From: Janthinobacterium agaricidamnosum
GTDB taxonomy: Bacteria > Pseudomonadota > Gammaproteobacteria > Burkholderiales > Burkholderiaceae_D
Reading direction: 5' to 3'
Length of the DNA: 64,000 bases
Assembly: GCF_003667705.1 (NCBI RefSeq)
Contig: NZ_CP033019.1
Location: 6,138,001-6,202,000, forward strand
Each line of letters opens with the position of its first letter. The first letter of the stretch is position 1. Shown here one piece after another: positions 16,933-25,860 of this stretch. A program made the translations under genes and the position numbers. Below the pieces are notes generated by a model, which saw nothing but the letters and a program-made list of their open reading frames with translations, was not told where the DNA came from and did no database searches.

Positions 16933-17818
16933 GGCGGCCGCCCTGGCCTTGCTGCTGTGCATGGCCAGCACGGCCGTCCAGGCCGACTGCCTGGGCATGA
17001 AGGTGCATGCCCACCGCGGCGCCGGCAATGCGCCGGAAAACTCGCTGAGCGCGCTGCGCAATACGTATTTCGGCACCTGGGACGGCGTCGAGACGGATTT
17101 GCAGCTGCTCGGTGACGGCAGCTGGGTGGTGCACCACGATCTGCTGACGGGCCGGGTCGTCGACACGGGATCGCCCCGCACCGTGAAACAATTGACGGCC
17201 GACGACTGGCGCGCCGCCAGCATGAAGAACCGCGGCGTGGCCACGCCGGAAACGCCGCCGTTCGTCAGCGATGTGGCCGACCTGGCCACCGCGTTCCCGG
17301 CCAAGACCCTGAATGCGGAAATCAAGGATGTCGTGCCGTCGTGCGCGCCCATCAATACGCTGGTGGCGCAGTTGCGCGCCAACATCAAGCATGGCAACTG
17401 GTTTTTGACCTCGGGCGTGCCGAACAACCTCGCTTGCGCGCGCCGCGCCGATCCGCACGGTTACCTCGGTCTGCTCGTGTTTGATGCGCGCAATGCGCAG
17501 GCGGCCGGAGCCAACCGGGTCAGCCGCTATATCGCGAAAAATGCCCGTCCGCCCAAGCTGGACAAGCCCTGGCTGCAGCGCGTGCAGCAGCAGATCGGCA
17601 TGCCGACGGGCGTGCACGTGGACGCGCGCAGCCTCGACGCCAATCCGAATTTGCTGGCCGATGCGGCCAGTCTGAACATGCCCGTCTTCGTGTACGCCGT
17701 CGACGGCGACTCGGCCCTGGCCGCGTCCCTGCTGCGCGCCCAGCAGCGCAGCCACCGCTGGCCCAGCGGCGTCATCCTTGACGGCAATCCCGAGACGTTT
17801 TGCGCGATGATGAAGTAA
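16907..17818 (+). CDS. Exported glycerophosphodiester phosphodiesterase-family protein
   Basis: 303 aa from ATG 16907, which lies inside the end of the previous gene and starts a signal peptide (KRNKAAALALLLCMASTAVQA-DC). The GDPD signature is present: HAHRGAGNAPENSLSAL (catalytic His and Glu), GVETDLQLL (metal-binding Glu/Asp) and WVVHHD (second His). The C-terminal part completes a TIM barrel (FVYAVDGDS, PSGVILDGNPE). The family hydrolyses glycerophosphodiesters to glycerol-3-phosphate and an alcohol, using divalent metal, here in the periplasm. Its place in a sigma-factor/envelope operon suggests lipid headgroup turnover rather than nutrition (inference). Confidence 0.82.
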   Translation: MVITRKRNKAAALALLLCMASTAVQADCLGMKVHAHRGAGNAPENSLSALRNTYFGTWDGVETDLQLLGDGSWVVHHDLLTGRVVDTGSPRTVKQLTADDWRAASMKNRGVATPETPPFVSDVADLATAFPAKTLNAEIKDVVPSCAPINTLVAQLRANIKHGNWFLTSGVPNNLACARRADPHGYLGLLVFDARNAQAAGANRVSRYIAKNARPPKLDKPWLQRVQQQIGMPTGVHVDARSLDANPNLLADAASLNMPVFVYAVDGDSALAASLLRAQQRSHRWPSGVILDGNPETFCAMMK

Positions 17819-17846
17819 TCGCTTTGATTGACCGGGAGACCCTGCC

Positions 17847-18443
17847 ATGACCCTGACACAGACCGCACAGACCGACCCTGCCGCCGCCCTTGCCCGCAGC
17901 GCCATCGGCGCCATGTTCTTTTCCCTGTTTGGCGGCCTGTGGGTTGCCGCCTGGTGCGTGCAGACGTATGGCGCGCATCCCTTAAGCTTGCTGCCCATTG
18001 CCGCCATCACCGTCCTGCTGTTCATGCTGGCGTGGCGCCAGTTCAGCCGTCACCGGGCAGCGCATGCGGCGGCGGAACAGACGCCGGAAGCGAAGCGCGC
18101 GGGCCGGCTGTTCAATATCGTGAACGCGGGGCAATGGATCGCCATCTTCATCGTCGGCAATGTCCTGAAAAACTTGGGCTTGCAGGCGTGGTTCATCCCC
18201 GCCGTGATCCTGATCGTGGGCCTGCATTTCTTTCCGCTGGCCTGGCTGTTCAAGGCGCGCCGCCATGTGGCCATCGGCATGGCCTTGTGCGTGTGGGCCA
18301 TCGGCTATCCGTTCACCGTGCGCCATGGCCCCATCCATCCCGTCGGCTGCCTCGGTGCCGGCCTGATCCTGTGGGTGGCGGCCCTGTCCGCCGTGCGCGC
18401 CGGTTTTGCCGTGCAGCAGAACACCTTCCAAGCCCAGAAGTAG
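17847..18443 (+). CDS. Multi-pass membrane protein of unknown function
   Basis: 198 aa with five or six hydrophobic segments (AIGAMFFSLFGGLWVAAW, LLPIAAITVLLFMLAW, GQWIAIFIVGNVLKNLG, FIPAVILIVGLHFFPLAWLF, VAIGMALCVWAIGYPF, VGCLGAGLILWVAALSAV). It has short loops and no motifs. GGGAGA lies 6 nt before the ATG. It follows the phosphodiesterase gene by 28 bp and precedes a rho-independent terminator, so it ends this transcription unit. Confidence 0.65.
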   Translation: MTLTQTAQTDPAAALARSAIGAMFFSLFGGLWVAAWCVQTYGAHPLSLLPIAAITVLLFMLAWRQFSRHRAAHAAAEQTPEAKRAGRLFNIVNAGQWIAIFIVGNVLKNLGLQAWFIPAVILIVGLHFFPLAWLFKARRHVAIGMALCVWAIGYPFTVRHGPIHPVGCLGAGLILWVAALSAVRAGFAVQQNTFQAQK

Positions 18444-18452
18444 CTGCGTCAG

Positions 18453-18475
18453 ACGGCCCGCGCAGGGCCGTTTTT
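18453..18475 (+). terminator. Rho-independent terminator
   Basis: Arms ACGGCCC (18453-18459) and GGGCCGT (18465-18471) around GCGCA, followed by a T-run to 18475. It closes the 12582-18443 unit. Confidence 0.85.
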
Positions 18476-18543
18476 ATCCCCGTTCGGTCTCCGTTTTTTC
18501 TCTTTTCCTGCCTGTTTTTTGCGCATTGCAGCATCGATAATGT

Positions 18544-18572
18544 TTGCATCGCGCGCGTGACTGGCCTATAAA
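18544..18572 (+). promoter_or_regulatory. Sigma-70 promoter of the LacI-sugar operon
   Basis: TTGCAT (-35, 18544-18549) and TATAAA (-10, 18567-18572) with a 17-bp spacer. Transcription would start near 18579, leaving a leader of only about 13 nt before ATG 18592. The -10 lies inside the palindromic operator. Confidence 0.7.
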
Positions 18573-18592
18573 TGTAATCGATTACATTTATA
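18567..18592. promoter_or_regulatory. 26-bp perfect palindrome, LacI-family operator
   Basis: All 13 base pairs are symmetric about 18579/18580. The core ATGTAATCGATTACAT has the central CG typical of LacI/GalR sites. It covers the -10, the predicted start point and the A of the start codon, so binding by the adjacent regulator would block initiation and give negative autoregulation of the whole operon. Confidence 0.88.
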
Positions 18593-19629
18593 TGAAAAGC
18601 CCCATGCCGCCAGCCGTCCCGTCTTCCCTGCCGACCGAAACCGTCTCCATCAGCGCCGTCGCCGCACATGCGGGCGTGTCGGTGGCCACCGTCTCGCGCG
18701 TGATGAACGAGCAGGCAGGCGTGCGGGCGCCCACGCGCGACAAGGTGCTCGCGTCCGTGGCCGCGCTCGGCTACCGCATGAACCACCTGGCGCGCAGCCT
18801 GCGCACGGCCGAGAGCCGCATGCTGCTCACCATGGTGCCCGACGTGGGCAACCCCTTCTATGCGCAGATCGTGCGCGGCATCGATACGGTGGCGCGCGAG
18901 CACGGCTACTTTGTATTGCTGTGCGACACGGGTGCCGATGCGGGCCGCGAGCGCTCCTACTTCGACTTGCTGCGCATGCACCGCGCCGACGGCGCCATCT
19001 GCCTCGATCCGGACACGGTGCAGCATGCGCTGTCGCATGAATCCGTCAGCCTGCCGTGGGTGGCCTGCTGCGAATTCGACCCCGGCGTGGCCGTGCCCTA
19101 TGTCGGCATCGACAACCACCGGGCAGCGTCGGATGCCGTCGCGCATCTGCTGTCGCGCGGCCATACGCGCATCGGCCTGATCAATTCTGACGAACGCTAT
19201 CTGTACGCGCGGCAACGCCAGCAAGGCTATCTGGACACCCTGGCGGCGGCCGGCTTGCCCGTGCAGCCGCAGTGGGTGCACACGGTGCAAAGCCTCGACT
19301 ATGAAGCGGGCACGGCCGCCACCCTGCGCATGATGGCGGGACCCGATGCGCCGACGGCCATCTTCGCCGTCTCCGATACCCTGGCCATCGGCGTGCTGAG
19401 CGCGCTGCGCCAGCTGAAAAAACGCGTGCCCGAAGACGTGGCCGTCATCGGCTTCGATGATATCGCCATCGCCGCGCAGATCGACCCGGGTTTGACCACC
19501 ATCGCGCAGCCGATGCGCGAACTGGGCGAGACGGCGGCGCGCCTGCTGCTGCAGCGCTTGGCGGACCCGGCAGCCAGCGTGCCGGGCGTGTTGCTGGAAC
19601 ATAACTTGGTCTTGCGAGGGAGTGCATAG
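18592..19629 (+). CDS. LacI-family repressor of the adjacent sugar operon
   Basis: 345 aa. The HTH (VSISAVAAHAGVSVATVSRV) spans residues 16-37, followed by hinge helix LARSLRTAESRM and a periplasmic-binding-protein-like effector domain (LLTMVPDVGNPFYAQIVRG; TAIFAVSDTLAIGVLSAL; IGFDDIAIAAQIDPGLTTI). ATG 18592 overlaps the operator and has no Shine-Dalgarno; ATG 18604 is the alternative. A very short leader suggests near-leaderless translation. Its stop overlaps the ATPase start by one base (TAGTG), so regulator and transporter are one operon. The effector is probably the imported sugar or its catabolic product. Confidence 0.92.
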   Translation: MKSPMPPAVPSSLPTETVSISAVAAHAGVSVATVSRVMNEQAGVRAPTRDKVLASVAALGYRMNHLARSLRTAESRMLLTMVPDVGNPFYAQIVRGIDTVAREHGYFVLLCDTGADAGRERSYFDLLRMHRADGAICLDPDTVQHALSHESVSLPWVACCEFDPGVAVPYVGIDNHRAASDAVAHLLSRGHTRIGLINSDERYLYARQRQQGYLDTLAAAGLPVQPQWVHTVQSLDYEAGTAATLRMMAGPDAPTAIFAVSDTLAIGVLSALRQLKKRVPEDVAVIGFDDIAIAAQIDPGLTTIAQPMRELGETAARLLLQRLADPAASVPGVLLEHNLVLRGSA

Positions 19630-21116
19630 TGAGCGTTGCCGTCGGTTTCGAGGGGGTGTGCAAGGATTTCGGCCCCGTGCGCGTCTTGCATGGCGTCAGT
19701 TTTACCCTGGCGCCGGGACGCGTGTATGGCTTGCTGGGTGAAAATGGCGCCGGCAAGTCGACCCTGATGAAAATCCTCGCCGGCTACGAGAGCGTGAGCG
19801 AAGGCCAGCTGCTGATCGATGGCCAGCCCCGGCGCTTCGCCAGTTCGCGCGCGGCGGAGAGCGCCGGCATCGTGCTGATCCACCAGGAATTCAACCTGGC
19901 CGAGCACCTGACGGTGGCGCAAAACATGTTTTTAGGCCACGAAAAGACGCGCGGCTGGCTGCTGGACGAGGCGGCCATGCGCGAAGAAGCGTCGCGCTAT
20001 CTGAAACAGGTGGGGCTGGACGTCTCGCCCGACACCAAAATACGCGACCTGATCGTCGCCGAGAAACAGCTGGTGGAAATCGCCAAGGCCCTGTCGCGCC
20101 GCGCCCGCTTTTTGATCATGGACGAGCCGACGGCCACCCTGACGTCGTCGGAAACCCAGCGCCTGTTCGCCGTGATGGCGCAGCTGAAGGCGGACGGCGT
20201 CACCATCCTCTACATTTCCCACAAGCTCGACGAAGTGGAGCGCAACACGGACGAAGTCATCGTCATGCGCGACGGGCGTTTCGTCACGCGCGAGCCGACG
20301 GCCAGCCTCACGCGTCAGCAGATGGCGAACCTGATGGTGGGGCGCGAATTGTCCGACATGTTCCCCGCGAAAGTGGCGCTGGCGCCCGATGCCCCGATCC
20401 TGCTGAAGGTCGATGGCTTGAGCGTGCCCGGCTGGGCGAAAGCGCTGTCGTTCGAGGTGCGCGCCGGTGAAGTGCTGGGCTTTGCGGGCCTGGTGGGCGC
20501 GGGGCGCACGGAATCGTTCGAGGCCTTGCTGGGCTTGCGTCCGCGCAGCGCGGGGTTGATCCATCTCAATGGCCAAGCTATGGATATCCGCACGCCCAGG
20601 CAAGCGATGCAGCACGGCATGACGTATCTGAGCGAAGACCGCAAGGGAAAAGGACTGCACGTAAACCTGGGCTTGCGGGAAAACCTCACCATGATGACGA
20701 TGGAGCGCTATGCGCGGCCGTGGCTGGACTTGAAAGCGGAAAAGGCGGCGCTGGCCAGGGCGGTTGACGATTTCAATATCCGCACGGGCGACCTGGACAG
20801 TCGCGCGCGCATGCTGTCGGGCGGCAACCAGCAAAAGCTGGCGCTGGCGAAATACCTGCATTCGGACCCCCGCGTCGTCGTGCTCGATGAACCGAGCCGC
20901 GGCGTGGATGTGGGCGCCAAGCGCGATATTTACTTTCTGATCCACCGCCTGGCTGCCGAAGGGCGCGCCGTGATCGTGATTTCATCGGAATTGATCGAAT
21001 TGATCGGCCTGTGCCACCGGGTCGCCGTGATGCGCGCCGGCACCCTGCAAGCCACCCTGTCTGCTGACCACCTGACCGAAGAGGAGTTGATTGCCCATGC
21101 AACCGGCACGCACTGA
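19629..21116 (+). CDS. Sugar ABC transporter ATP-binding protein (CUT2, RbsA-like)
   Basis: 495 aa, GTG start at 19629. Two ATPase domains: Walker [10 protein letters not shown] near residue 40 and Walker [12 protein letters not shown] in domain 1; degenerate Walker [10 protein letters not shown], signature LSGGNQQK and [11 protein letters not shown] in domain 2. This is the ribose/xylose/inositol-type importer ATPase. It is sandwiched between its regulator and permease. The substrate cannot be read from the ATPase. Confidence 0.93.
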   Translation: MSVAVGFEGVCKDFGPVRVLHGVSFTLAPGRVYGLLGENGAGKSTLMKILAGYESVSEGQLLIDGQPRRFASSRAAESAGIVLIHQEFNLAEHLTVAQNMFLGHEKTRGWLLDEAAMREEASRYLKQVGLDVSPDTKIRDLIVAEKQLVEIAKALSRRARFLIMDEPTATLTSSETQRLFAVMAQLKADGVTILYISHKLDEVERNTDEVIVMRDGRFVTREPTASLTRQQMANLMVGRELSDMFPAKVALAPDAPILLKVDGLSVPGWAKALSFEVRAGEVLGFAGLVGAGRTESFEALLGLRPRSAGLIHLNGQAMDIRTPRQAMQHGMTYLSEDRKGKGLHVNLGLRENLTMMTMERYARPWLDLKAEKAALARAVDDFNIRTGDLDSRARMLSGGNQQKLALAKYLHSDPRVVVLDEPSRGVDVGAKRDIYFLIHRLAAEGRAVIVISSELIELIGLCHRVAVMRAGTLQATLSADHLTEEELIAHATGTH

Positions 21117-22116
21117 CACCACCGTATCCCCGCTTGCCACCGCCGTTGCCCGCTTTGGCGCGCGCATCAAGGGTTTCGGCCCCGTGCTGGGCTTGTTAGC
21201 TCTGTGCATCGCGGGCACTTTGCTCAATGGCGACTTCGCCACCCTCGATAACCTGATGAACGTGCTCACGCGCACGGCGTTTATTGGCATCATCGCCGTG
21301 GGCATGACGTTCGTGATTATCTCCGGCGGCATCGATCTGTCGGTCGGCTCCATGGCGGCCTTGATCGCCGGCTGCATGATCTATTTCATGAATGCGCTGG
21401 CGCAAGGCGCGGGCGGTGACCTGGCGCCGATCACCATGCTGGTGCTGGGCATCGCCATGGCATTGATCCTCGGTGCCGGCTTCGGCCTGATGCACGGCTT
21501 GTTGATCAGCAAGGGCAATATCGAACCGTTCATCGTCACCCTGGGCACGCTTGGCATCTTCCGCGCCGTCTTGACGTATCTGGCCGACGGCGGCGCGCTG
21601 ACCCTGGACGCCACGCTGTCCGAGCTGTACAGCCCCGTCTATTACACGAGCGTGCTTGGCGCGCCGATCCCGATCTGGATTTTCCTGTTCGTCGCCGCCG
21701 CCGGCGCCATCATCCTCAACCGCACGACGTTCGGCCGCCACGTGCAGGCGATTGGTTCCAACGAGCAAGTGGCGCGTTATGCGGCCATCAACGTCGACAA
21801 GGTGAAAATCGCCACCTACATGCTGCTGGGCGTCTGCGTGGGCATCGCCACGGTGCTGTATGTGCCGCGCCTGGGCTCGGCCACGCCGACGACGGGTTTG
21901 CTGTGGGAACTCGAAGCGATCGCCGCCGTCGTCGTCGGCGGCACGGCCCTGAAAGGGGGAGAAGGGCGCATCGTCGGCACCGTGATCGGCGCCATCCTGC
22001 TCTCCGTGATCAGCAATATCCTGAATTTGACCAGCATCATCAGTGTCTACCTGAATGCCGCAGTGCAAGGCGTGGTGATCATCGCCGTCGCCTTCCTGCA
22101 GCGAGGCCGCAAATAA
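21097..22116 (+). CDS. Sugar ABC transporter permease (CUT2, RbsC-like)
   Basis: 339 aa. ATG 21097 is chosen because GAGGAG (21081-21086) precedes it by 10 nt; TTG 21091 is closer but unlikely. Permease motif [20 protein letters not shown] near residue 70 and [20 protein letters not shown] near residue 265 define BPD_transp_2. About nine membrane segments. Only one permease gene is present, so the channel is probably a homodimer, unlike the heterodimeric importer at 3886-5942. It overlaps the ATPase gene by 20 bp. Confidence 0.92.
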   Translation: MQPARTDTTVSPLATAVARFGARIKGFGPVLGLLALCIAGTLLNGDFATLDNLMNVLTRTAFIGIIAVGMTFVIISGGIDLSVGSMAALIAGCMIYFMNALAQGAGGDLAPITMLVLGIAMALILGAGFGLMHGLLISKGNIEPFIVTLGTLGIFRAVLTYLADGGALTLDATLSELYSPVYYTSVLGAPIPIWIFLFVAAAGAIILNRTTFGRHVQAIGSNEQVARYAAINVDKVKIATYMLLGVCVGIATVLYVPRLGSATPTTGLLWELEAIAAVVVGGTALKGGEGRIVGTVIGAILLSVISNILNLTSIISVYLNAAVQGVVIIAVAFLQRGRK

Positions 22117-22177
22117 AACAAGAGCGGCGTTCTGAAAGGGCGGCCAACGGGCGCCCACAACCTTGGAGGAGAGCAGC

Positions 22178-23146
22178 ATGAAGAGCTTTATACGGGTAGC
22201 AGGAATGGCAGTGCTGGTGATGCAGGCGTGGGCGCTGCCGATGGGGCCGGCGCAAGCGGCTGACAAGCTGGTCGTCGGCGTGGCCATTCCCACGGCCACG
22301 CACAGTTTTACCTCGGGCATCGTCTGGTGGGCCAACCAGGCCAAGGCGGAGCTGGAAAAGGCCCATCCGGGGCTGAAAATCATCGTCAAGACGGCCACCA
22401 CGGCGCCCGAACAGGCGAACCAGTTGCAGGATATGTTGACGGTGAATAAGATCAACACCCTGGTGATCTTTCCCATCGAATCGGCCTCGCTGACGCAGCC
22501 CGTGGCGCAGGTGAAAAACAAGGGCGTGTACGTGACGGTGGTGGACCGTGGCTTGACGAACACGCAGTCGCAGGATGCGTACATCGCGGGCGACAACACG
22601 GCGTTCGGCAAGCTGCCAGCCGAATACCTGGCGAAAAGTCTGAATGGCAAGGGCAATATCGTCGTGCTGCGCGGCATGCCGACCACCCTGGACAACGAGC
22701 GCTTTGACGCGTTTTCTGCCGTGATGAAGGGCCATCCCGAGATCAAGGTGCTCGACGCCAAGTATGGCAACTGGAACCGCGACGATGCCTTCAAGGTCAT
22801 GCAGGATTACCTGACCCGCTTCAAGCACATCGACGCCGTCTGGGCCGCCGATGACGACATGGCCATCGGCGTGCAGAAAGCCATCGCGCAAGCCAAGCGC
22901 ACGGACATCAAGCAGGTGTTCGGCGGTGCCGGCGCGAAGGGCGCCGTGAAAAAGATCATGGACGGTTCCGACCCGCTGATCGTGGCCGACGTGTCCTACT
23001 CGCCGAAGTTCATGTACGACGCCATCAAGCTGACGACGGAAGCGCGCCTGAAAGGTGATAAATTGCCGGCCAACACGATCATCCCCTCGGTGCTGATCAC
23101 GCGCGAGAACGCCAAGCAGTTTTACTTTCCGAACTCGCCTTTTTAA
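22178..23146 (+). CDS. Sugar ABC transporter periplasmic binding protein (CUT2)
   Basis: 322 aa from ATG 22178, preceded by GGAGGAG. Signal peptide to about residue 26 (GMAVLVMQAWALP...AQA-AD). Peripla_BP_4 fold: LVVGVAIPTATHSFTSG, then NKINTLVIFPIESASLTQPV, VWAADDDMAIGVQKAI. It lies after the permease rather than before the ATPase, separated by 61 bp. The ligand is unknown; the downstream isomerase and dehydrogenase suggest a cyclitol or modified hexose. Binding-protein sequence is distinct from the YtfQ homologue in this window. Confidence 0.9.
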   Translation: MKSFIRVAGMAVLVMQAWALPMGPAQAADKLVVGVAIPTATHSFTSGIVWWANQAKAELEKAHPGLKIIVKTATTAPEQANQLQDMLTVNKINTLVIFPIESASLTQPVAQVKNKGVYVTVVDRGLTNTQSQDAYIAGDNTAFGKLPAEYLAKSLNGKGNIVVLRGMPTTLDNERFDAFSAVMKGHPEIKVLDAKYGNWNRDDAFKVMQDYLTRFKHIDAVWAADDDMAIGVQKAIAQAKRTDIKQVFGGAGAKGAVKKIMDGSDPLIVADVSYSPKFMYDAIKLTTEARLKGDKLPANTIIPSVLITRENAKQFYFPNSPF

Positions 23147-23150
23147 ATTC

Positions 23151-23215
23151 TGGGGCCAGACCCCCTCGCACGCCAGCAATGACCTTTGCGTTAGCGGCAT
23201 TGAGGGTCTGACCCC
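23151..23215. repeat. GGGGYCAGACCC inverted repeat between operon genes
   Basis: GGGGCCAGACCCCCTC at 23152-23167 and GAGGGTCTGACCCC at 23202-23215 are near-perfect complements about 35 bp apart, and the left arm also folds on itself. The same word type (ggggtcagacccc) is common in Oxalobacteraceae intergenic regions as far as I recall. It sits between the binding protein and isomerase genes and could attenuate or stabilise the 5' part of the transcript. Confidence 0.6.
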
Positions 23216-23239
23216 GGCTTTCTCCAACAGGACATTGAC

Positions 23240-24292
23240 ATGAAAACCATCCAGGGCCCGGCCATCTTCCTGGCCCAGTTTCTCGGCGACGAGCCGCCGT
23301 TCGACTCGCTCGAGCACTTGGCGCAATGGGCGGCCGGCCTGGGCTACAAGGGCTTGCAGCTGCCGACGGCGCCGCGTTTGTTCGACCTGGAGCAGGCGGC
23401 TGTCAGCCAGCAGTACTGCGACGACGTGGTCGCCCTGCTGGCGCGCCATGGCTTGCAGGTGACGGAATTGTCGACGCACTTGCAGGGCCAGCTGATCGCC
23501 GTGCATCCGGCCTACGACGCGCTGTTCGACGGCTTTGCGCCAGAACAAGTACGCGGTGATCCTGCCGCGCGCACGGCCTGGGCCACGCAGCAACTGCTGT
23601 GGGCTGCCACCGCCTCGCAACGCCTGGGCCTCAAGGCGCACGTGACGTTTTCCGGCGCACTGGCCTGGCCGTATCTGTACCCGTGGCCGCAGCGCCCGGC
23701 CGGACTGGTGGAAACGGCATTTGCCGAGCTGGCGAAACGCTGGTTGCCCATCCTCGATGCGTTCGACGCGGCCGGCGTGGACCTTTGCTATGAATTGCAT
23801 CCGGGCGAGGACTTGCACGACGGCGTGACGTTCGAGCGTTTCCTGGCCGCCGTCCACGACCACCCGCGCGCATCGATTCTGTACGACCCCAGTCACTTCG
23901 TGCTGCAGCAGCTCGATTACCTGGCGTTCATTGATATTTATCATGCGCGCATCAAGGCCTTCCACGTCAAGGACGCGGAGTTCCGGCCCAACGGGCGCCA
24001 GGGCGTGTATGGCGGCTATGGCGACTGGCAGGACCGGGCCGGACGCTTCCGCTCGCTCGGTGACGGGCAGATCGACTTCAAGGCGATTTTCTCGAAGATG
24101 GCGCAGTATGACTTCCCCGGCTGGGCCGTGCTGGAATGGGAATGCTGTCTGAAACACCCGGAAGATGGCGCGGCAGAGGGCGCACGTTTCATCCGTGACC
24201 ACATCATCCACGTGGCCGAACATGCGTTCGACGATTTCGCGGGCAGCGCCGTAGACCAGGGCCAGATCAACCATTTGTTGGGATTGAAATAG
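23240..24292 (+). CDS. Sugar phosphate isomerase/epimerase (xylose isomerase-like TIM barrel)
   Basis: 350 aa AP_endonuc_2 family barrel. Likely metal ligands at strand ends are Glu in CYELHPGED (near 179), Asp in LYDPSHF (near 216), His in FHVKD (near 242) and Glu in VLEWECC (near 299). Family members epimerise or dehydrate keto-sugars, often the products of Gfo/Idh/MocA oxidoreductases such as the one encoded 9 bp downstream. No signal peptide, so cytosolic. AACAGGA precedes the ATG. Substrate unknown. Confidence 0.86.
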   Translation: MKTIQGPAIFLAQFLGDEPPFDSLEHLAQWAAGLGYKGLQLPTAPRLFDLEQAAVSQQYCDDVVALLARHGLQVTELSTHLQGQLIAVHPAYDALFDGFAPEQVRGDPAARTAWATQQLLWAATASQRLGLKAHVTFSGALAWPYLYPWPQRPAGLVETAFAELAKRWLPILDAFDAAGVDLCYELHPGEDLHDGVTFERFLAAVHDHPRASILYDPSHFVLQQLDYLAFIDIYHARIKAFHVKDAEFRPNGRQGVYGGYGDWQDRAGRFRSLGDGQIDFKAIFSKMAQYDFPGWAVLEWECCLKHPEDGAAEGARFIRDHIIHVAEHAFDDFAGSAVDQGQINHLLGLK

Positions 24293-24301
24293 GGAGACGA
24301 C

Positions 24302-25453
24302 ATGCAGCGACGCTTACGGCTGGGCATGGTAGGGGGCGGGCAGGGCGCATTCATCGGCGCCGTGCACCGCATCGCGGCGCGCATCGACGACCAGTACGAA
24401 CTGGTGGCGGGCGCCCTGTCGTCCGACCCGCAGCGCGCGCGCGATAGCGGCGCGGCGCTGCACCTGGCGCCCGACCGTTGCTACAGCGATTACCGCGCCA
24501 TGGCGCAGGCCGAAAGCCTGCGGCCCGACGGCATCGAGGCCGTGGCCATCGTCACGCCGAACCATTTGCACGCGCCCGTCGCCACGGCGTTCCTGGAAGC
24601 GGGCATCCACGTGATCTGCGACAAGCCGCTGGGCATCTCTCTGGCGGAAGGCCAGGCGCTGGCGGCGCTGGCCAGGCAGAAAAATCTGCTGTTTGCGCTC
24701 ACGCATACCTACAGCGGCTACCCGCTCTTGCGCCATGCGAAAGCCATGGTCGAGGCGGGTGACATCGGCGAATTGCGCCTCGTGCAAGTCGAATATTCAC
24801 AGGACTGGCTGGCCGACGCCATCGCGGCGGGCGGCATGAATGAAGGCAACTGGCATAACGACCCGCAGAAGGCCGGCCCGGGCGGCACCCTGCTCGACGT
24901 GGGCTTGCACGCGTATCACCTGGCGCAGTTCGTCAGCGGCTTGACGCCGCACGCCGTGCTGGCGGAACTGTCGACTTTTGTTCCGCACCGCACCCTGGAC
25001 GACCACGTGCAGGTGATGCTGCGCTATGCCAACGGAGCCAAAGGTACCTTGTGGGCCAGCCAGGTGGCGACCGGTTGCGAAAACACGGTGCGATTGCGCC
25101 TGTTCGGCAGCAAGGCGCAGCTGGACTTTGACCAGGAACAGCCGAACGCGTTATGGTTCACGCCGCAGGGCGGCAACCGCCAGCTGCTGCGTCCGGGCCG
25201 GGTCGACAGCGCCGCCGCGCGCCACGCCACGCGCGTGCCGGCCGGCCATCCGGAAGGGTATCTGGAAGCGTTCGCCCAGCTGTACCTCGATGCTGCCTTG
25301 GCCATTCGCGCCCTGCAGGCGGAGACGCCGATACCGGAAGCGGCGCGCTGGCTGCCGACGGTGGCCGATGGCGTGGCGGGCCTGGCCTTTGCCGAGGCCG
25401 TGCTGCGCAGCCATGCGCAGGGCGCTACCTGGACCACCCTGGCGGACTGTTAA
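24302..25453 (+). CDS. Gfo/Idh/MocA-family NAD(P)-dependent oxidoreductase
   Basis: 383 aa. Rossmann start LRLGMVGGGQGAFIGAVHR (GGGxGxxxG). The family motif EKP is present as ICDKPLG near residue 103; the catalytic Asp/His region is LLDVGLHAYHLAQF near 196-209. The family oxidises or reduces hydroxyl groups of sugars and cyclitols, giving keto-sugars. Coupled with the preceding isomerase, it suggests an oxidation-then-isomerisation route for the imported sugar. Last gene of the LacI operon. Confidence 0.9.
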   Translation: MQRRLRLGMVGGGQGAFIGAVHRIAARIDDQYELVAGALSSDPQRARDSGAALHLAPDRCYSDYRAMAQAESLRPDGIEAVAIVTPNHLHAPVATAFLEAGIHVICDKPLGISLAEGQALAALARQKNLLFALTHTYSGYPLLRHAKAMVEAGDIGELRLVQVEYSQDWLADAIAAGGMNEGNWHNDPQKAGPGGTLLDVGLHAYHLAQFVSGLTPHAVLAELSTFVPHRTLDDHVQVMLRYANGAKGTLWASQVATGCENTVRLRLFGSKAQLDFDQEQPNALWFTPQGGNRQLLRPGRVDSAAARHATRVPAGHPEGYLEAFAQLYLDAALAIRALQAETPIPEAARWLPTVADGVAGLAFAEAVLRSHAQGATWTTLADC

Positions 25454-25462
25454 ACTGGGCGC

Positions 25463-25768
25463 ATGAGCGCGCTCCCCTTTACCACCACCACGTTTACCGT
25501 CACCATCGTCCCGCAAGGCTGGCAATTCCCGGCCGAGGCGGGCACCACCGTGCTGGCCGCCGCCGAGCTGGCCGGCATCCGCCTGCTCAGTTCCTGCCGC
25601 AACGGCACGTGCCGCACGTGCATTTGTCACATGCCCGAAGGAAAGATCCGCTACACGGTGGACTGGCCCGGCATCAGCCCCGATGAACGGCTCGACGGCT
25701 ACATCCTGCCCTGCGTGGCCGTGGCCGAAAGCGATATCACCATCCAGGCGCGCGCCGTGCGCAAGTAA
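25463..25768 (+). CDS. Plant-type [2Fe-2S] ferredoxin
   Basis: 101 aa. The cluster-binding pattern is SSCRNGTCRTC (C-x4-C-x2-C) near residues 45-55 and a final Cys in ILPCVAVAE near residue 85. Beta-grasp fold core TFTVTIVPQGWQFPAEAGTT. It is a one-electron carrier, partner unknown; it lies 9 bp after the oxidoreductase gene but that enzyme uses NAD(P), so the proximity need not be functional. A reductase gene is not adjacent. Confidence 0.88.
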   Translation: MSALPFTTTTFTVTIVPQGWQFPAEAGTTVLAAAELAGIRLLSSCRNGTCRTCICHMPEGKIRYTVDWPGISPDERLDGYILPCVAVAESDITIQARAVRK

Positions 25769-25843
25769 AGCGTTGTTGTGAGTATCTGTTAGATTTTAAC
25801 AATGTTTCTCATGCTATAACATTCAGTCCAGGTTTCCAGCACA

Positions 25844-25858
25844 CCTCCATTGGGGAGG
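25844..25858 (+). promoter_or_regulatory. Small hairpin covering the ribosome-binding site
   Basis: CCTCC (25844-25848) and GGAGG (25854-25858) pair around ATTGG. GGAGG is the only Shine-Dalgarno for ATG 25861 and sits unusually close (2 nt). Sequestration in the hairpin could limit translation. The stem is only 5 bp. Confidence 0.35.
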
Positions 25859-25860
25859 AA

